In this document: piece by piece, positions 11,109 through 22,100 of the stretch
Layout: each line of letters starts with the position of its first letter
How positions within the stretch are numbered: position 1 is the stretch's first letter
NCBI GenBank assembly: GCA_025667525.1
Contig: CM046875.1
Coordinates: 207,944,271-208,008,270 of the forward strand
DNA from: Glebionis coronaria
Taxonomy: Eukaryota; Streptophyta; Magnoliopsida; Asterales; Asteraceae
Length of the DNA stretch: 64,000 nt
Direction of reading: 5' to 3'
The notes under the pieces: generated by a model
The model's input: only the letters and a program-made list of their open reading frames with translations
Told to the model about the DNA's origin: nothing
The model's database searches: none
Made by a program: the position numbers and the translations under genes

Positions 11109-13307
11109 ATGGATTCGTTCAATTCGACACTTAAAGAGGGAGACTTGCATCGAATGCAAGACAAAGCTAGAGAAAGTGGTGTAAATTCATTTCAAATGCT
11201 TCAGTGTCATCTAGTCACTCTTTCACGGATTCAAGGAGGGAGCGAATTTGTGACAATCTTTGGTCAAGATCGTCATATATTCATGGAATCAATGTTCACC
11301 ATCTTGACCCAACTCGCAGAGCAACTCAACACTGAAACTTTTAATCACTCTGCATCGGCACTTGCTTATAAGGCTCTTGTGACACAACTCACGCCTTTCC
11401 TCCAATTCAATATCATCAAGTCTGAAAGTTCGATGCTTTGCCAATCATTTCTTCGAGATACACATACCGAGCTTCGAGTTTTTCGTGATACAATATTGAA
11501 ACTCATGTCATCGGTCTCGTCTTCGATTTATGAAAGATCTCGACTTCAGCAAGGGTATGATAATGGAGTGCAAGACTCTTCGATGCAAGAGGAAATTGGT
11601 CATACGATTGACAACTTGGAACCTAACGATGGCAAGAGCACGGAATCAGGAGGACAACATGATACCAGTGGCACGTCAGGGAATGTTCACGAGATCTCTC
11701 TTGATGACACCTTACCCATTTATGACCCAGAGCCTGCAAACATGGTACAATATAATGTTGTTTATGATGTATATGCTGATGACATGCCGCATATTGAGCA
11801 TTCTGAACCTAATTATGACAAACATGGGATGGAAAAGAGTGATAGCAATACCACTTCTGATTCATCCGATGTGAGTCATAATGGGGGAGAAAGTGTTCAA
11901 AATGCTATAGTACATCATGAAAAATTCTTTACAACTGCCTCGTTAACTGATTCTGATTCCAAGATTAAAGAGCTCGAAACGATCGTAGCTCGGCAATCAA
12001 AAGATCTTGAGGATGCCAAACTTGAATTTTCTAAGAAAACGGACAAATTTGAAACATACTTTGAAAAACTTGAAAAGTCAAACGTTGTTCTTGAAAGAAA
12101 ATTGGATCAAACTGTTCTAGATTCTAAAGCTGAAAAGGATAATCTTTTGAAACAAATTCAACTGCTTGAATCTAAGTTGGCATCCCAAGATAACTTGCTC
12201 AAAGAAAATGAGACTTTAAAGGCCCAAGTACAGGAAAAGGTTTTTGCTATAGCTGCGTTGAAAAACGAGTTAAGGAAAAGTAAAGGACCTAGTGTGGACA
12301 CTAAGCTTGAAAAACCATCAATCTTGGGGAAACCGCCTACAAATCAGTTCGTCAGACAACCAATTGTCAGACAACCTACTGCATTTAGATCCGAGCGACC
12401 ACAATCCTCGAGACCGCGGTTTGCCTCCCAAGTTGATTTGGGACATATTTCTAGAACAGTCACTCCACCAACTAGGCCTAATGTGACTAAATCAGTTTTA
12501 GCAAGACCTAATCACATGATTGCTTCTAGTTTCTCTAAGAATAGCTCAATGAACACGTCAAGAACTAGTTCAACTGATGTGCGCCAGGATTTTGGTCAAA
12601 GGGAAGCTAAGCAAAAGACACATGTAAGAGATAGCAATGTCCAACCTAGTCAGATGCCTTCTAGATTACCCAACACTGCTAACCGTAGCATGACGTCTCC
12701 TAGGAGCATCGATCAATCATCTAGGAATTACTCGGACATTAAATATGCTACTTGTAAAACATGTAGAAAATGTGTCTTTACGGCAAATCATGACTCCTGT
12801 ATCAAGAAATTACTTAATGAGGTGAACTCCCGTGCTAGACTTAAATCCCAGTGGGTCGCTAAAATCAAACCCGTTGGTAAAATGTGGCGCCCCACTGGTA
12901 GATCTTTCACTCTTGTAGGAAACGAGTGCCCTTTAACTAGGATAGTCTCCGATTCTACTAAGACTACTAGGGAGGAAATTGCAAAGGATGATACATCACT
13001 TAAGCCTGAACTTAAGATTTTCTATAAAAGGAAACGTTTGCCAACTAAGACAAGTGAATCATCCCCTCAGGCCACCTCTGACACAAGAAATGAAAACCGT
13101 GAACCCCCACGTGCTTCTAAAATAGATATCTCTAACCCATGCAAAAGTATACAAACTCCTAATGAGAATGCAGGTACCAAAGTTGATGTTCCAAAAGAAC
13201 GAAGCGGTCCAATCCTTGTATACCGTTCAACTAAGGACACTCTTAGAGTTTGGTTGCTGAAGAAGCAGATATCAGAGAAACAAATGTCTCAGGGGATTCA
13301 TGGTTAA
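11109..13307 (+). CDS. Gag-extension-like protein of copia element B
   Basis: The ORF has 732 codons and starts MDSFNS. Residues 1-150 are alpha-helical in character and unrecognised; 150-280 are acidic; 280-400 look like a long coiled coil (SKIKELETI to LKNELRK); then comes a basic S/P/R-rich stretch. Around residues 550-620 lies a C-x2-C-rich segment with CVFTANHDSC and WRPTGRSFTL, which matches the [10 protein letters not shown] and [10 protein letters not shown] part of element C (about 44270-44420), located between gag zinc knuckle and protease. The usual gag core and CCHC knuckle are missing, and the ORF ends where the protease would begin. It may be a specialised protein of a non-autonomous element or a fusion made during pol loss. 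Confidence 0.7.
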   Translation: MDSFNSTLKEGDLHRMQDKARESGVNSFQMLQCHLVTLSRIQGGSEFVTIFGQDRHIFMESMFTILTQLAEQLNTETFNHSASALAYKALVTQLTPFLQFNIIKSESSMLCQSFLRDTHTELRVFRDTILKLMSSVSSSIYERSRLQQGYDNGVQDSSMQEEIGHTIDNLEPNDGKSTESGGQHDTSGTSGNVHEISLDDTLPIYDPEPANMVQYNVVYDVYADDMPHIEHSEPNYDKHGMEKSDSNTTSDSSDVSHNGGESVQNAIVHHEKFFTTASLTDSDSKIKELETIVARQSKDLEDAKLEFSKKTDKFETYFEKLEKSNVVLERKLDQTVLDSKAEKDNLLKQIQLLESKLASQDNLLKENETLKAQVQEKVFAIAALKNELRKSKGPSVDTKLEKPSILGKPPTNQFVRQPIVRQPTAFRSERPQSSRPRFASQVDLGHISRTVTPPTRPNVTKSVLARPNHMIASSFSKNSSMNTSRTSSTDVRQDFGQREAKQKTHVRDSNVQPSQMPSRLPNTANRSMTSPRSIDQSSRNYSDIKYATCKTCRKCVFTANHDSCIKKLLNEVNSRARLKSQWVAKIKPVGKMWRPTGRSFTLVGNECPLTRIVSDSTKTTREEIAKDDTSLKPELKIFYKRKRLPTKTSESSPQATSDTRNENREPPRASKIDISNPCKSIQTPNENAGTKVDVPKERSGPILVYRSTKDTLRVWLLKKQISEKQMSQGIHG

Positions 13308-13323
13308 GCTGCAAACAAGGACT

Positions 13324-14264
13324 TATAGTCACATCACAGACTATAACTCGCTCTTCAAAGAAAGGAAAGTTTATCGCCGATGGTAAACTTATCCTAACAA
13401 CGAGAAATTAATTTTTCTCGGGCATGAGCTTATATCAAAAACATTCCAAGTTTTTAAGCTCATGCACAATGGTTTATCATTAAATATCAGATGGTAACCC
13501 GTTCCTCAAATAAAGGAAAGTTTATCGCCGATGATAAACTTATCCTTACAACGAGAAATTAAATTTTCTCGGACACGAGCTTACATTAAAACCATTCAAA
13601 GGTTTTAAGCTCGTGTAAATGACTTACAGTTAAATGTCAGACTGTAACTCGAACTTAAAATAAAGGAAAGCTTATCGTTTATGATACCTTATCCTCTTAA
13701 CGAGAAATTCACCTTTCTCGGTCATGAGCTTGTCTTAAAACATTCGAAGTTTTAAGCTCATAAAGGAAAGTGTATCTTTTAACTAAGAGAACTTTTCCTC
13801 GTAACGAGAAATTAACCTTTCTCGGTCATGAGCTTTCCGTTAAAACAGTCAAAGTTTTCAAGCTCATGAACACGACTTCTAAGTAAATGTCAGCTTAGGA
13901 CTCGTTCTTCAGATAAAAGGAAAGTTTATCGCCGATGATAAACTTATCCTTAACAACGGGAAGTTTACAACTTCTCGGACTTGAGCTCGTTTTTTAAGAT
14001 ATTCAACATCTTAAGCTCAAGTAATTGGTTTTCAAAACTTTGAACACAATTTTTCGAGAATTTCTCAAAAGGTTTTTCTAAATCTTTCAAAATTGTGTGT
14101 TCAAAAATGTTTTGATAAAAAGAGCATGTCTTCTGGAATAGATAATATTTACGAACCTAGAAATGTCATTCAATAATGACACGGGGTTGTAAATAAAGTT
14201 CGAGCAGAAGTTCAAATGATTTTAAAACATGCTCTAAATGGTTTGCTATTATTTCAGATAGCAA
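13324..14264 (+). repeat. Covarying stem-loop array in B 3' region
   Basis: Five imperfect units start with GGAAAG at 13364, 13515, 13665, 13765 and 13919 (spacing about 150, one shortened to 100). Each has up to four stem-loops. Stems change but remain paired: CATGAGCTT/AAGCTCATG in unit 1, CACGAGCTT/AAGCTCGTG in unit 2, CTTGAGCT/AGCTCAAG in unit 5. Another stem keeps the loop TAAATRTCAG while its arms change: TTACAGT/ACTGTAA (13624-13647) and CTAAG/CTTAG (13879-13898). Related hairpins follow at 14165-14180 and 14243-14264. The pattern argues for RNA structure rather than protein. Confidence 0.75.
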
Positions 14265-14983
14265 CCCGTTTTTCATAATCAAGTCAAGCATTTCACCGGA
14301 AAGCTTTGACTCAACAACGGGAATTAATTTTCTCGGGGACGTGACGAGGTGACCAGCATTCGTGAACAAGAACCATGTGAATCTCTCATATGATGTTCTC
14401 CATCATTCAAGTCCTACCTCGTAAATTGCTAATCTTGTGAATTCATTATCATATATGATCTTTGCACGTAATAAATACCTTACACTTGTGTTTAAAAGGT
14501 ATTTAATTTACGTTTCTGCACACCCTCATTAATTTGAGGGGGAGCTTGTGTAATTCATGAAGATAATTGGACTTGCATTTTTCTTCCCAAATTTTCTTAA
14601 AATGCTATTAAATCAATTGATATTAAAAACATCGATTGGGTTAATATTTTTAATATGGGGGAGAAAATGTGATTTAATATGGGATATGATCAATCATAAA
14701 TGGTTTGACTTAACGTGATAGCTCATCCCGACATGTGCAAAATGTTTTCGGATATCATAGCATATGTTAAGGGGGAGCAAAATGGATTTGCACTTCAAAA
14801 TGGATTTCATGGTGACATACACTTACCCAAAACATCTCTATTCACGACGGTGAAGATTGTGGTGACATAAGGATGGTAGGATAGGTTAAAGTCCAATGAT
14901 TTCTCTAGAACCGGAGGAATCTTCCCAAGGACATTCCATAGCTAGAAATAGTAGTCCTTAGGAAAGATGGAGAAAGATTGTGA
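14265..14983 (+). other. B 3' region between stem-loops and conserved block
   Basis: Noncoding. It contains three polypurine-like copies (GAGGGGGAG 14536, TATGGGGGAG 14654, TTAAGGGGGAG 14767), each resembling the terminal tract at 16626. No ORF of note. Confidence 0.55.
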
Positions 14984-15372
14984 ACGTAGCTGAATGCCGA
15001 CCAAGTACTTAAGTTAGCACTGGAACAATCACAACAAGGTGCTAGTGATGACGTATTGGTAAGCATTGAAGGGGTTGAAGAATGAAAAAGAAATGTAAAG
15101 ATAAAGGGTGTAAAGAAAGAAGCCCTCCTTACAACTTTAGGCAGAAACCGGGTCAATACATATGCTATTGAGGTCATTTTTGCTAATGATTCTCGATATT
15201 GAAGAAAGACGTCATGGACCCAGTGATGCAATGCACAACCCTTCCCAGCTAACTCAAATATCTCTCAAAAGGTATTTGTTTTAATCACACGGAGATCAAC
15301 ACGTTATCTATTGGTTTATTCACTCCGAATAGACTGGTATTGAAAAGGTGGCACTCCTCTCCAGCCTCCGAT
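14984..15372 (+). other. Near-identical noncoding block shared by B and C
   Basis: This block matches 50998-51391 in element C with only about seven single-base differences by eye, far closer than the sequence on either side. Plus-strand frames are closed at the same places in both copies. A 108-codon antisense frame exists in both but its differences all change the residue. It may be a cis-acting RNA signal or the result of recent exchange. Confidence 0.7.
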
Positions 15373-15497
15373 CACTAAAATCCAAAATGCACGATCGAGT
15401 CTAGAGCCATTTGAGATCATCAAATATCTCATTAGGAGACACTTTCATATTTCCTTGCTTCTTCACACACTGTGAAAAGTAAGAAAGATCTTAAGAG

Positions 15498-15895
15498 TCC
15501 TACGCAAAATCTTCATGATCTTGCCTGAACATCGGAGTAATACGAAAGTATTTACAATGAAGATGGAAATCCTTCTTGAGCGAATATCAAAAAGCTCATG
15601 GTAGGTGACTTGTGCGATTCTTTATGAATCAAACTTGTGATAACTGGAAAGCAACAGTGGTTTAATTCTTAAATGAATTTAAACACGTTCCAGGCCTCTA
15701 CGCAATATCTTAGTTATCTTGCCAGAACATTCAGAGTAATACTATTAAGTATTTACAGTGACGAATGGAAATCCTTCTAGTGTTAACATCAAACAGCACT
15801 TGGTAGGTAACTTGCAAGATTCTATATGAATCAAGCTAGTGACAACTGGAAAGCAACGATGGTGCGGTTCTTAATTGAACTTCACTTGTTCCAGG
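15498..15895 (+). repeat. Tandem duplication of about 199 bp in element B
   Basis: Two diverged copies begin at 15498 (TCCTACGCAAAATC) and 15697 (CTCTACGCAATATC). Each runs through a GAATGGAAATCCTTCT-type core to an AACTGGAAAGCAACRRTGG end. Element C has the same pair at about 51514 and 51713, so the duplication predates the split of B and C. Confidence 0.7.
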
Positions 15896-16502
15896 AACAT
15901 GAATTGACGGCTTCAAATCATGCGGATAATATTATCCAAATGATTCACTCTTTACGTTCGCAGTCAGCTTTGGACGGTCGAGTAAAGAGAACGGGTTTAC
16001 CCGCGAAATCTTGTCAAGGAGGTTCTTTATTGAAACTACCTGCCACAAGTACGATATTTAATATCGTCCAACGGTCTTCACCGATCGGAGGTAAAATGCT
16101 ACCGAATTAGAATGAAATGTTCAAGGCCATTTCATCCGTGTATATTGTTTGTTGCTAACTGTCTTATGCAGCGTAACAAGAAGGTGGCATTGCGGTGTAC
16201 AATCCAGAAGAAGTCGTCACCACATGCTTATACTACATACAATTAGTACTTCAACAAATTCAAGAAAGCCTGAAGGTCAAGTCTTCCGCTGTATCAAACT
16301 CTGAAGCTTTCAAGAATTTAAAAGTATAAGTATGTGGAACATGAAGTCATAAAGAGGCAAATATCACAAGTGAAGAATGCACAAGGTCAAGGCAAGGAAA
16401 CATGCTCAAGACTAAAGTCAAAGATCACATCAAGCATATTCACAAGAACAAGATCGAAGACTCAAGCATAGATGCTAGGTTTAAGATTTTGTAAAAAGAT
16501 GT

Positions 16503-16637
16503 GACCTCCCTTAGGGGGAGATTGTTGGAAATACGTTTTTCCCTATAAAGTCTCGGTCACATCTTAGTTAGCATAGATCACGAGTTATAGACTATTTAGA
16601 ACTTTGTTTCTTGGAGCGACCTCCCTTAGGGGGAGAT
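16503..16637 (+). repeat. Extra polypurine-tract/LTR-start unit before B LTR
   Basis: GACCTCCCTTAGGGGGAGAT followed by TGTTGGAAATACG (16523) is an upstream imperfect copy of the true junction at 16618-16650 (same words, TGTTAGAAATACG). The 115-bp period contains an LTR-like stub and a second pre-tract sequence. Confidence 0.7.
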
Positions 16638-16947
16638 TGTTAGAAATACGTTTTTACGTATTTATGAAGGATCGGTCGCTCCAACGATAATTATGTAATG
16701 GGCTCGTGATCTATTTAATTATTGTATAGTCCATATAGCCCACATGTAGGGTGGGCTATATATATCCCCTCCTAGCATGTTAGGAGGGGTTGTTGATTAT
16801 CATTTACACTTAATCATTTCCACCTTTACTTTCTCTCTCTAAATTCTCTCCTTTCTCTCCTTTCTCTCTCTAATCCCTCATCTCCTTCCTTCATCTCTTT
16901 ATGTTTATCATCTAAATCAACCATCTAAATCCACCAAATCCATCACA
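16638..16947 (+). repeat. 3' LTR of copia element B
   Basis: 310 bp from TGTTAG to ATCACA, with TG and CA ends. A TATATATA promoter near 16757 is followed by the hairpin CCCCTCCTA/TAGGAGGGG (16766-16789) and a CT-rich tract. The start is like the LTR of C (TGTTAGAAATACGTTTTTACG), but the bodies are strongly diverged. The right end is placed at CA by analogy and may be off by a few bases. Confidence 0.75.
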
Positions 16948-16975
16948 TAGAATAGGCCTTTAATCGCGTAGACCT

Positions 16976-17221
16976 TCATTTATTATCAATGAGCCCTTGA
17001 AAACAAGTAACGACAGCAGCATCCATACACACATACGCATCAAACATGCTTCTTATTTTCTTAAAAGTACCGGGACCATATCTTTGCTTCAATTCTTTGA
17101 ATAATTCATCAAGTGAGCTGCTAGAATCCCACGTCTTTTTCTTTGTACCGTCTTCAATCTTATAATCACGATCTGTTGTCTACAAAGGGTTTAACACATC
17201 AAGCCCTGCTACAGATTCCAT
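16976..17221 (-). pseudogene. First ORF of element E, broken by TAG
   Basis: Starting at an ATG (17221-17219), the frame has 13 codons, an in-frame TAG (17182-17180), then 67 further codons to a TGA at 16978-16976. The second part is rich in charged residues (KIEDGTKKK, LDELFKELKQRYG). It sits where gag would start, about 470 bases after the primer site, but I do not recognise a gag domain. The leader holds a donor-like AAG|GTATAC and an acceptor-like CAGCAG|G just before the ATG, so a spliced leader or captured host exon is possible. Confidence 0.4.
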
Positions 17222-17687
17222 AACCTGCTGCTATGTTTTAATATGATAGATCTAGGGTTTATGCAAACCCTAAAAACAAAAATTCCATTCTTAAATCATA
17301 ACAGCGAGCAATCACCAGTCGTAACCAATAAAATCAAACATCTTTTCTGTTTGAAATCCATCTAGGGTTTAGGGAAAGAAACCCTAAATCTTATTCAATA
17401 AAAAAACAACACATAAAACTTGTATACCTTCACCAGCAGGCAACTTCGATGATCGATAACTATTTCTTGAAGGCTGAACTCGAAGATCGCTCCGGTGAGA
17501 TCAAAGACACCTATACTGAGAACCTCCAGCCAAATTTTCAGCAAGATCCAACGGTTAACGAAGGATTTATCACTGTTTGAAAATTGTTGCTCAGAAAAAT
17601 TCGACCATAAAACCCTAGACGGATTTTATGCTTCGTTCTTCGTTCTTCGACTCGAACACCTTGTTAATCCTAGCATCGAGAGCCACC

Positions 17688-17700
17688 TGCTCCGATACCA
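17688..17700 (-). promoter_or_regulatory. Primer-binding site of copia element E
   Basis: Minus-strand TGGTATCGGAGCA, two bases after the LTR end. It differs by one base from the initiator tRNA-Met site (TGGTATCAGAGC) used by element C. Confidence 0.75.
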
Positions 17701-17702
17701 AC

Positions 17703-18141
17703 TGTGGAAACCATTATTCATGGATCGATTAAGCTTACTTGGATAATCAACGTTCATATGATAAACATAGCGGAATTAGAACATTGATTACGAACAAGGT
17801 GTTTCTTTTCCAACGTTTACTTGTATTAAACTTCAAACGATTACAAGTAACAAACCCTAGACGTGTTTACAAGAACATACACGTCTAGAACACACGACAC
17901 ACGCTTTATGACTACATTGTGAATAATGGGATTGATAATTCACGTAGGGTGTATGTGTTTATATACTACACATACCCCTTTCTACAAGAAAACTATTTTA
18001 ACTAGAAGTTCTTCCATCTTTTGCTAATAAGTCCTTCTTGTTGTATGAAAGGGCTCCATATCCTTGTAAATCTTGATATTTGCATAAAAGTCCTTCTTGT
18101 TTCATCATTCTTGTTTTGTCTCATCAAATTAATTTCCAACA
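17703..18141 (-). repeat. LTR of minus-strand copia element E
   Basis: 439 bp, reading TGTTGGAAATT at 18141 to GGTTTCCACA at 17703. The TATA box (forward TATATA, near 17960) lies in the loop of the inverted repeat GTATGTGT/ACACATAC (17951-17958 and 17968-17975). Confidence 0.8.
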
Positions 18142-18955
18142 TTCTTTGGTTGGATTTTTTGTGGGTAAGAGTGTGGCATTCCCATTAGTAAAAAATTATG
18201 TCATTAACACCTGGTCTAAATTTGGTTTGCAAAAAGTGATGAGAGATGATGATGGCGTGTTTTTCTTTAAATTCACCTCGTAATCAGGCTTAGAACAAGT
18301 GATTGAGAAGGGACCATGGATGATCAGGAACCAACCACTCATCCTTACAAAATGGAAGCCGAATCTAAACCTTGCTATGGATGCGGTTACTAAGTTACCT
18401 GTTTAGGTAAAGGTTCATAAAGTACCAGTTGTGGCCTACACTGCTGATGGTCTAAGTTTGATAGGATCACAAATAGGTAACCCTTTGATGCTTGGCGCAT
18501 TCACGAGTGCGATGTGTGTTGATGGGTGGGGAAAGATGGGATATGCTAGAGCCCTAGTTGAGGTGTCAGCGGATAAGGAGCTTAAGGAGGAAGTGGTTAT
18601 GGCCGTCCCCATTGTTGATGGCACGGGACATGATAGAGTGACTATGAAGGTGGAATATGAATGAAAGCCGACCGTATGTAAGGGTTGCCATGTGTTTGGA
18701 CATAATAGCAATTGCCCTAAAAACCCCAAGCCTGTCATGCATGTTGCTACCAAACCAGTTGGGGGTAACATTGACATCAGAGATGATGGGTTTACTGTTG
18801 TCAATCATCAGAAGAGGAAGGGACATAAGGTTGGCAATATGGGAGTAAAAATAGGGAAAAAGAAGGATTATCGTGCTGTTAACAAGAAGCCAGGGGTTGA
18901 GCAGAATAAACAGAAGTCAGGGCGGAATGAGGTGTCCTTAAAGAACACGTTTTAG
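18142..18955 (+). pseudogene. LINE ORF1 remnant (DUF4283-like plus zinc knuckle)
   Basis: Translated pieces read VGFFVGKSVAFPLVKNYV and WMIRNQPLILTKW, typical of the DUF4283 domain of plant LINE ORF1 and related proteins. A CCHC knuckle (CKGCHVFGHNSNC) follows at about 18680-18720, then a basic tail. At least three in-frame stops occur (18281, near 18403, 18662). The protein would bind LINE RNA. The beginning was removed by the insertion of copia element E. Confidence 0.75.
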
Positions 18956-19132
18956 GCATTGGGGGATTCGGAAGAAGTAAATGAGGTGCATGATATTAGA
19001 GATACTAGTGGCAGCAATTCGACGGATAAGACTACAGATACAGGAGATAAGGATAGTGAGGTCGAAGAGGTATATGTTGATCCTATTTCGGACACTCAAA
19101 AGGGGGCAAGAACTCCCTCCAAAGAGGTTCTC

Positions 19133-22100
19133 TATGTGTAGTTTTGCTACTTGGAAAATAAGGGGTCTTAATCGCAACCCTAAACAAAGCAAGGTTCGTC
19201 AAGTTGTTAATGAAAACAATTTGAGTGTATGTGCTATCCTTGAGTCGCATGTCGACGTTGGGGGTCTTGCTAGCATATGTGCAAAGGTGTTTCGTACATG
19301 GGATTGGACTTCTAATGTGACCCAATGCTTGAAGGGTTGTCGTATTATTGTAGGGTGGGATACCAACACTATTGATCTAATGGTTATAGCCCAAACTGTC
19401 CAAGTTCTCCATACAAATATTCGGCATTGAGTGATCAACAAAGTTATGTTTTGTTCCTTTGTGTATGCGGATAATCAAACTGTGATTAGGAGGTCTTTTT
19501 GGAGAGATTTGGAGTTTCATAAGAATGTTGTTCGTGATGACTCGTGGGTTCTTTTGGGAGACTTTAATGCGGCGCTTAATATTGAGGATATCTACATGGG
19601 CTCGTCGACTATGAATGCTGTTGTGGTGGATTTTAAAGACTGTGTTTCTAACATTTATGTTATTGATATTAATGCTACAGGCTTACAATATTCCTGGAAT
19701 CAAAAAACAAGAGGGAGTGCTGGTATTCTAAAGAAATTAGTTCGGTGCATGGGTAATATGGGCTTCATTGATACATACCCCTTATGTGATTTTCCATTCG
19801 TATAGGATTTTAGACCACTATCTTGTAGTGCTTCATATGCCTAGCGTTGTGTCTAATAAGCCTCAGCCCTTCAAGTTTTTAAATTTTGTTGCGCACAGGC
19901 CTAAGTTTCTTGAGGTGGTTGCGGATCAGTGGAACATGCACGTTGAGGGGCATCATATGTTTCGAGTTGTGTCCAAGCTCAAGGCTTTGAAGAAGCCGTT
20001 ACGGAAACTTGTGTTTGATCAAGGAAACCTACATGAGCGCGTAAATCGGCTGCGGGTGGAGGTGGATGCAGTCCAAAGAGCTTTAGATTCGAATCCGAGT
20101 GATCCTATTTTCTGTGAGGAGGAGATGGTTTATGTAAATGCTTTTAACGAAGCTAAGATTGATGAAGATCGTTTCCTGAAGCAGAAAGCTAAAGTTGATT
20201 GGCTGGAGGCTGGCGATTCTAACACGGCTTATTTCCATAGGTCTATTAAATGTCGAAATCATAGGAGTCGTATTGATATTATTCGTGATATGGATGGGGT
20301 GGAATATCAGGGCAGTAATGTTGCGGAAGCTTTTGTTAGCACTATACTACTTTCCTTGGTAACAACATGGAATATGATATGCTTGACTCTGAGGATTTTT
20401 TTGCTACTAGGGTTACAGATGGTGTTGCTGCCTATATGATTCGGGATATCACTGATGATGAGATCAAAGAGGCTATGTTCGCGATTGGATAGGATAAGGT
20501 TCATGGGCCGGATGGGTTTACTTTGGGATTATTTAAACGGGCGTAGGATATTGTTGGCCATGACATTTGCCATGCTATTCAGCAATTCTTTCAGAATGGT
20601 TAATTACTTAAGGAGATTAATAATACATTCTTGGCTCTCATTCCGAAAGTGCCAATTCCAGGGAGAATTAATGACTACCGTCCAATCTCATGTTGCAATG
20701 TAATTTACAAATGCATTAGCAAGATTATTACTAACCGTATTATGGCAGGTATTAAGGAAGTTGTGAGTGATAATCAATCCACATTTATCCCGGGAAGGCG
20801 TATCTCGGATAATATTCTGTTAACGTAGGAACTTATGCATAATTACCATAGAGATCGTGGCCCTCCCCGCTGTGCGTTTAAAGTCGACATTCAAAAGGCA
20901 TATGATACGGTTGATTGGTCATTTTTGGATCATATTCTTCGAAGGTTTGGGTTTCCTCAGGTGATGATCAGGTGGATTATGGCGTGTGTTACATCCTCTT
21001 TGTTTTCTATTAGCCTTAATGGTGAGATACATGGTTTCTTCAAGGGTAAGAGAGGACTTCGGCAAGATGACCCTATGTTACCGTATCTTTTTACTTTGGT
21101 GATGGAGGTTCTTACTCTTATTATCAAGATACGTGTGCGGTTGTCTCCCGAGTTTCGATATCATCATCATTGTGATAAATTGAATATTCTTAATTTGTGT
21201 TTTGCTGATGATTTATTCATTTTTGATCGTGGTGAGGTGGATTCGGCTCGTGTTATTATGAATTCATTGGATGAGTTTAAGAAGGTTTCAGGTCTTGTTC
21301 CGAGTATCCCCAAAAGTACGGTTTTCTTTTGTAATGTAAGTATCGTGGTTAAGGAGGGTATCCTTGGGATTATGTCGTTTCTTGAAGGCACATTGCCTGG
21401 TATGTATCTAGGAGTGCCCCTTATCTCTTCTAGGCTTCTAAACAAGGATTGTAAGGTCCTCGTGGAACGGGTCAAGAACAAGATTGGGGACTGGAAAAAC
21501 AAAACTCTCTCTTTTGCGGGGCGTCTCCATTTATGTAAGTCTGTTATTTCTTCCATGCATGTATATTAAGCGTCTGTCCTTGTGATTCCGTTGGGTGTTA
21601 TAGAGGATATAAAACAGCTTATGCGTGGTGTAATAGGGAGTATAGGTGGGGGAAGGCTAAGGTTGCATGGAATAATATTTGTCTTCCACTTAATGAAGGG
21701 GGATTAGGGTTGCGTAGTCTTGCTGTTTTTAATATAGCTCTTATGACGACTCACATTTGGCATATTATGTCAAATAAGGAGTCCATTTAGGTTCGGTGGG
21801 TTCACATTTATACATTTTAAGGTCGTACATTATGGGATGTTCTGGTCCGTGATAACATGAGTTGGTGGTGGCGCAAAATGTTACAGATTCGAGAATTGGT
21901 TCATCTTTTATATGGTTTAGAATTGGTAACGGTAAAGGGGTGTCTGTAAGGTTTGATAGGTGGAATGAACAGTGTCCTCTTATCAATTATTTATCTCCTC
22001 GTGATATAGCAAGGGAAGGGTGTCATCTTAAACAGACCGTCTCTGAGTTTATTCAAAATGCTGCTTAGCAGTGGCCGAACTCGTGGTTACTTAAAGCTCC

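Larger units (their letters stand above)
11109..16947 (+). mobile_element. Pol-less Ty1/copia element B (5' end unresolved)
   Basis: It consists of a single 732-codon ORF, a 3.2 kb 3' noncoding region and a 3' LTR. The 3' region matches that of copia element C (48212-52611) in order and sequence: stem-loops, a nearly identical 380-bp block, a 199-bp tandem duplication and a TTAGGGGGAGA polypurine tract. Protease, integrase, RT and RNase H are absent. I find no 5' LTR or primer site. B is probably a non-autonomous relative of C. Confidence 0.75.
16948..18141 (-). mobile_element. 5' end of minus-strand copia element E
   Basis: On the minus strand a full LTR (18141 down to 17703), two spacer bases, a primer site and a leader with a short ORF are visible; the element is then cut off at element B (16947). 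The other end would lie beyond B and is not seen. E interrupts the LINE ORF1 at 18142, so it is younger than the LINE. B probably inserted later, into E. Confidence 0.7.

Noticed and set aside
14905..15231. 108-codon antisense ORF in B, also present in C (50926-51252)
   Set aside because: The single-base differences in the shared part that I checked all change the amino acid, which argues against selection on that protein; the block is better explained as noncoding.
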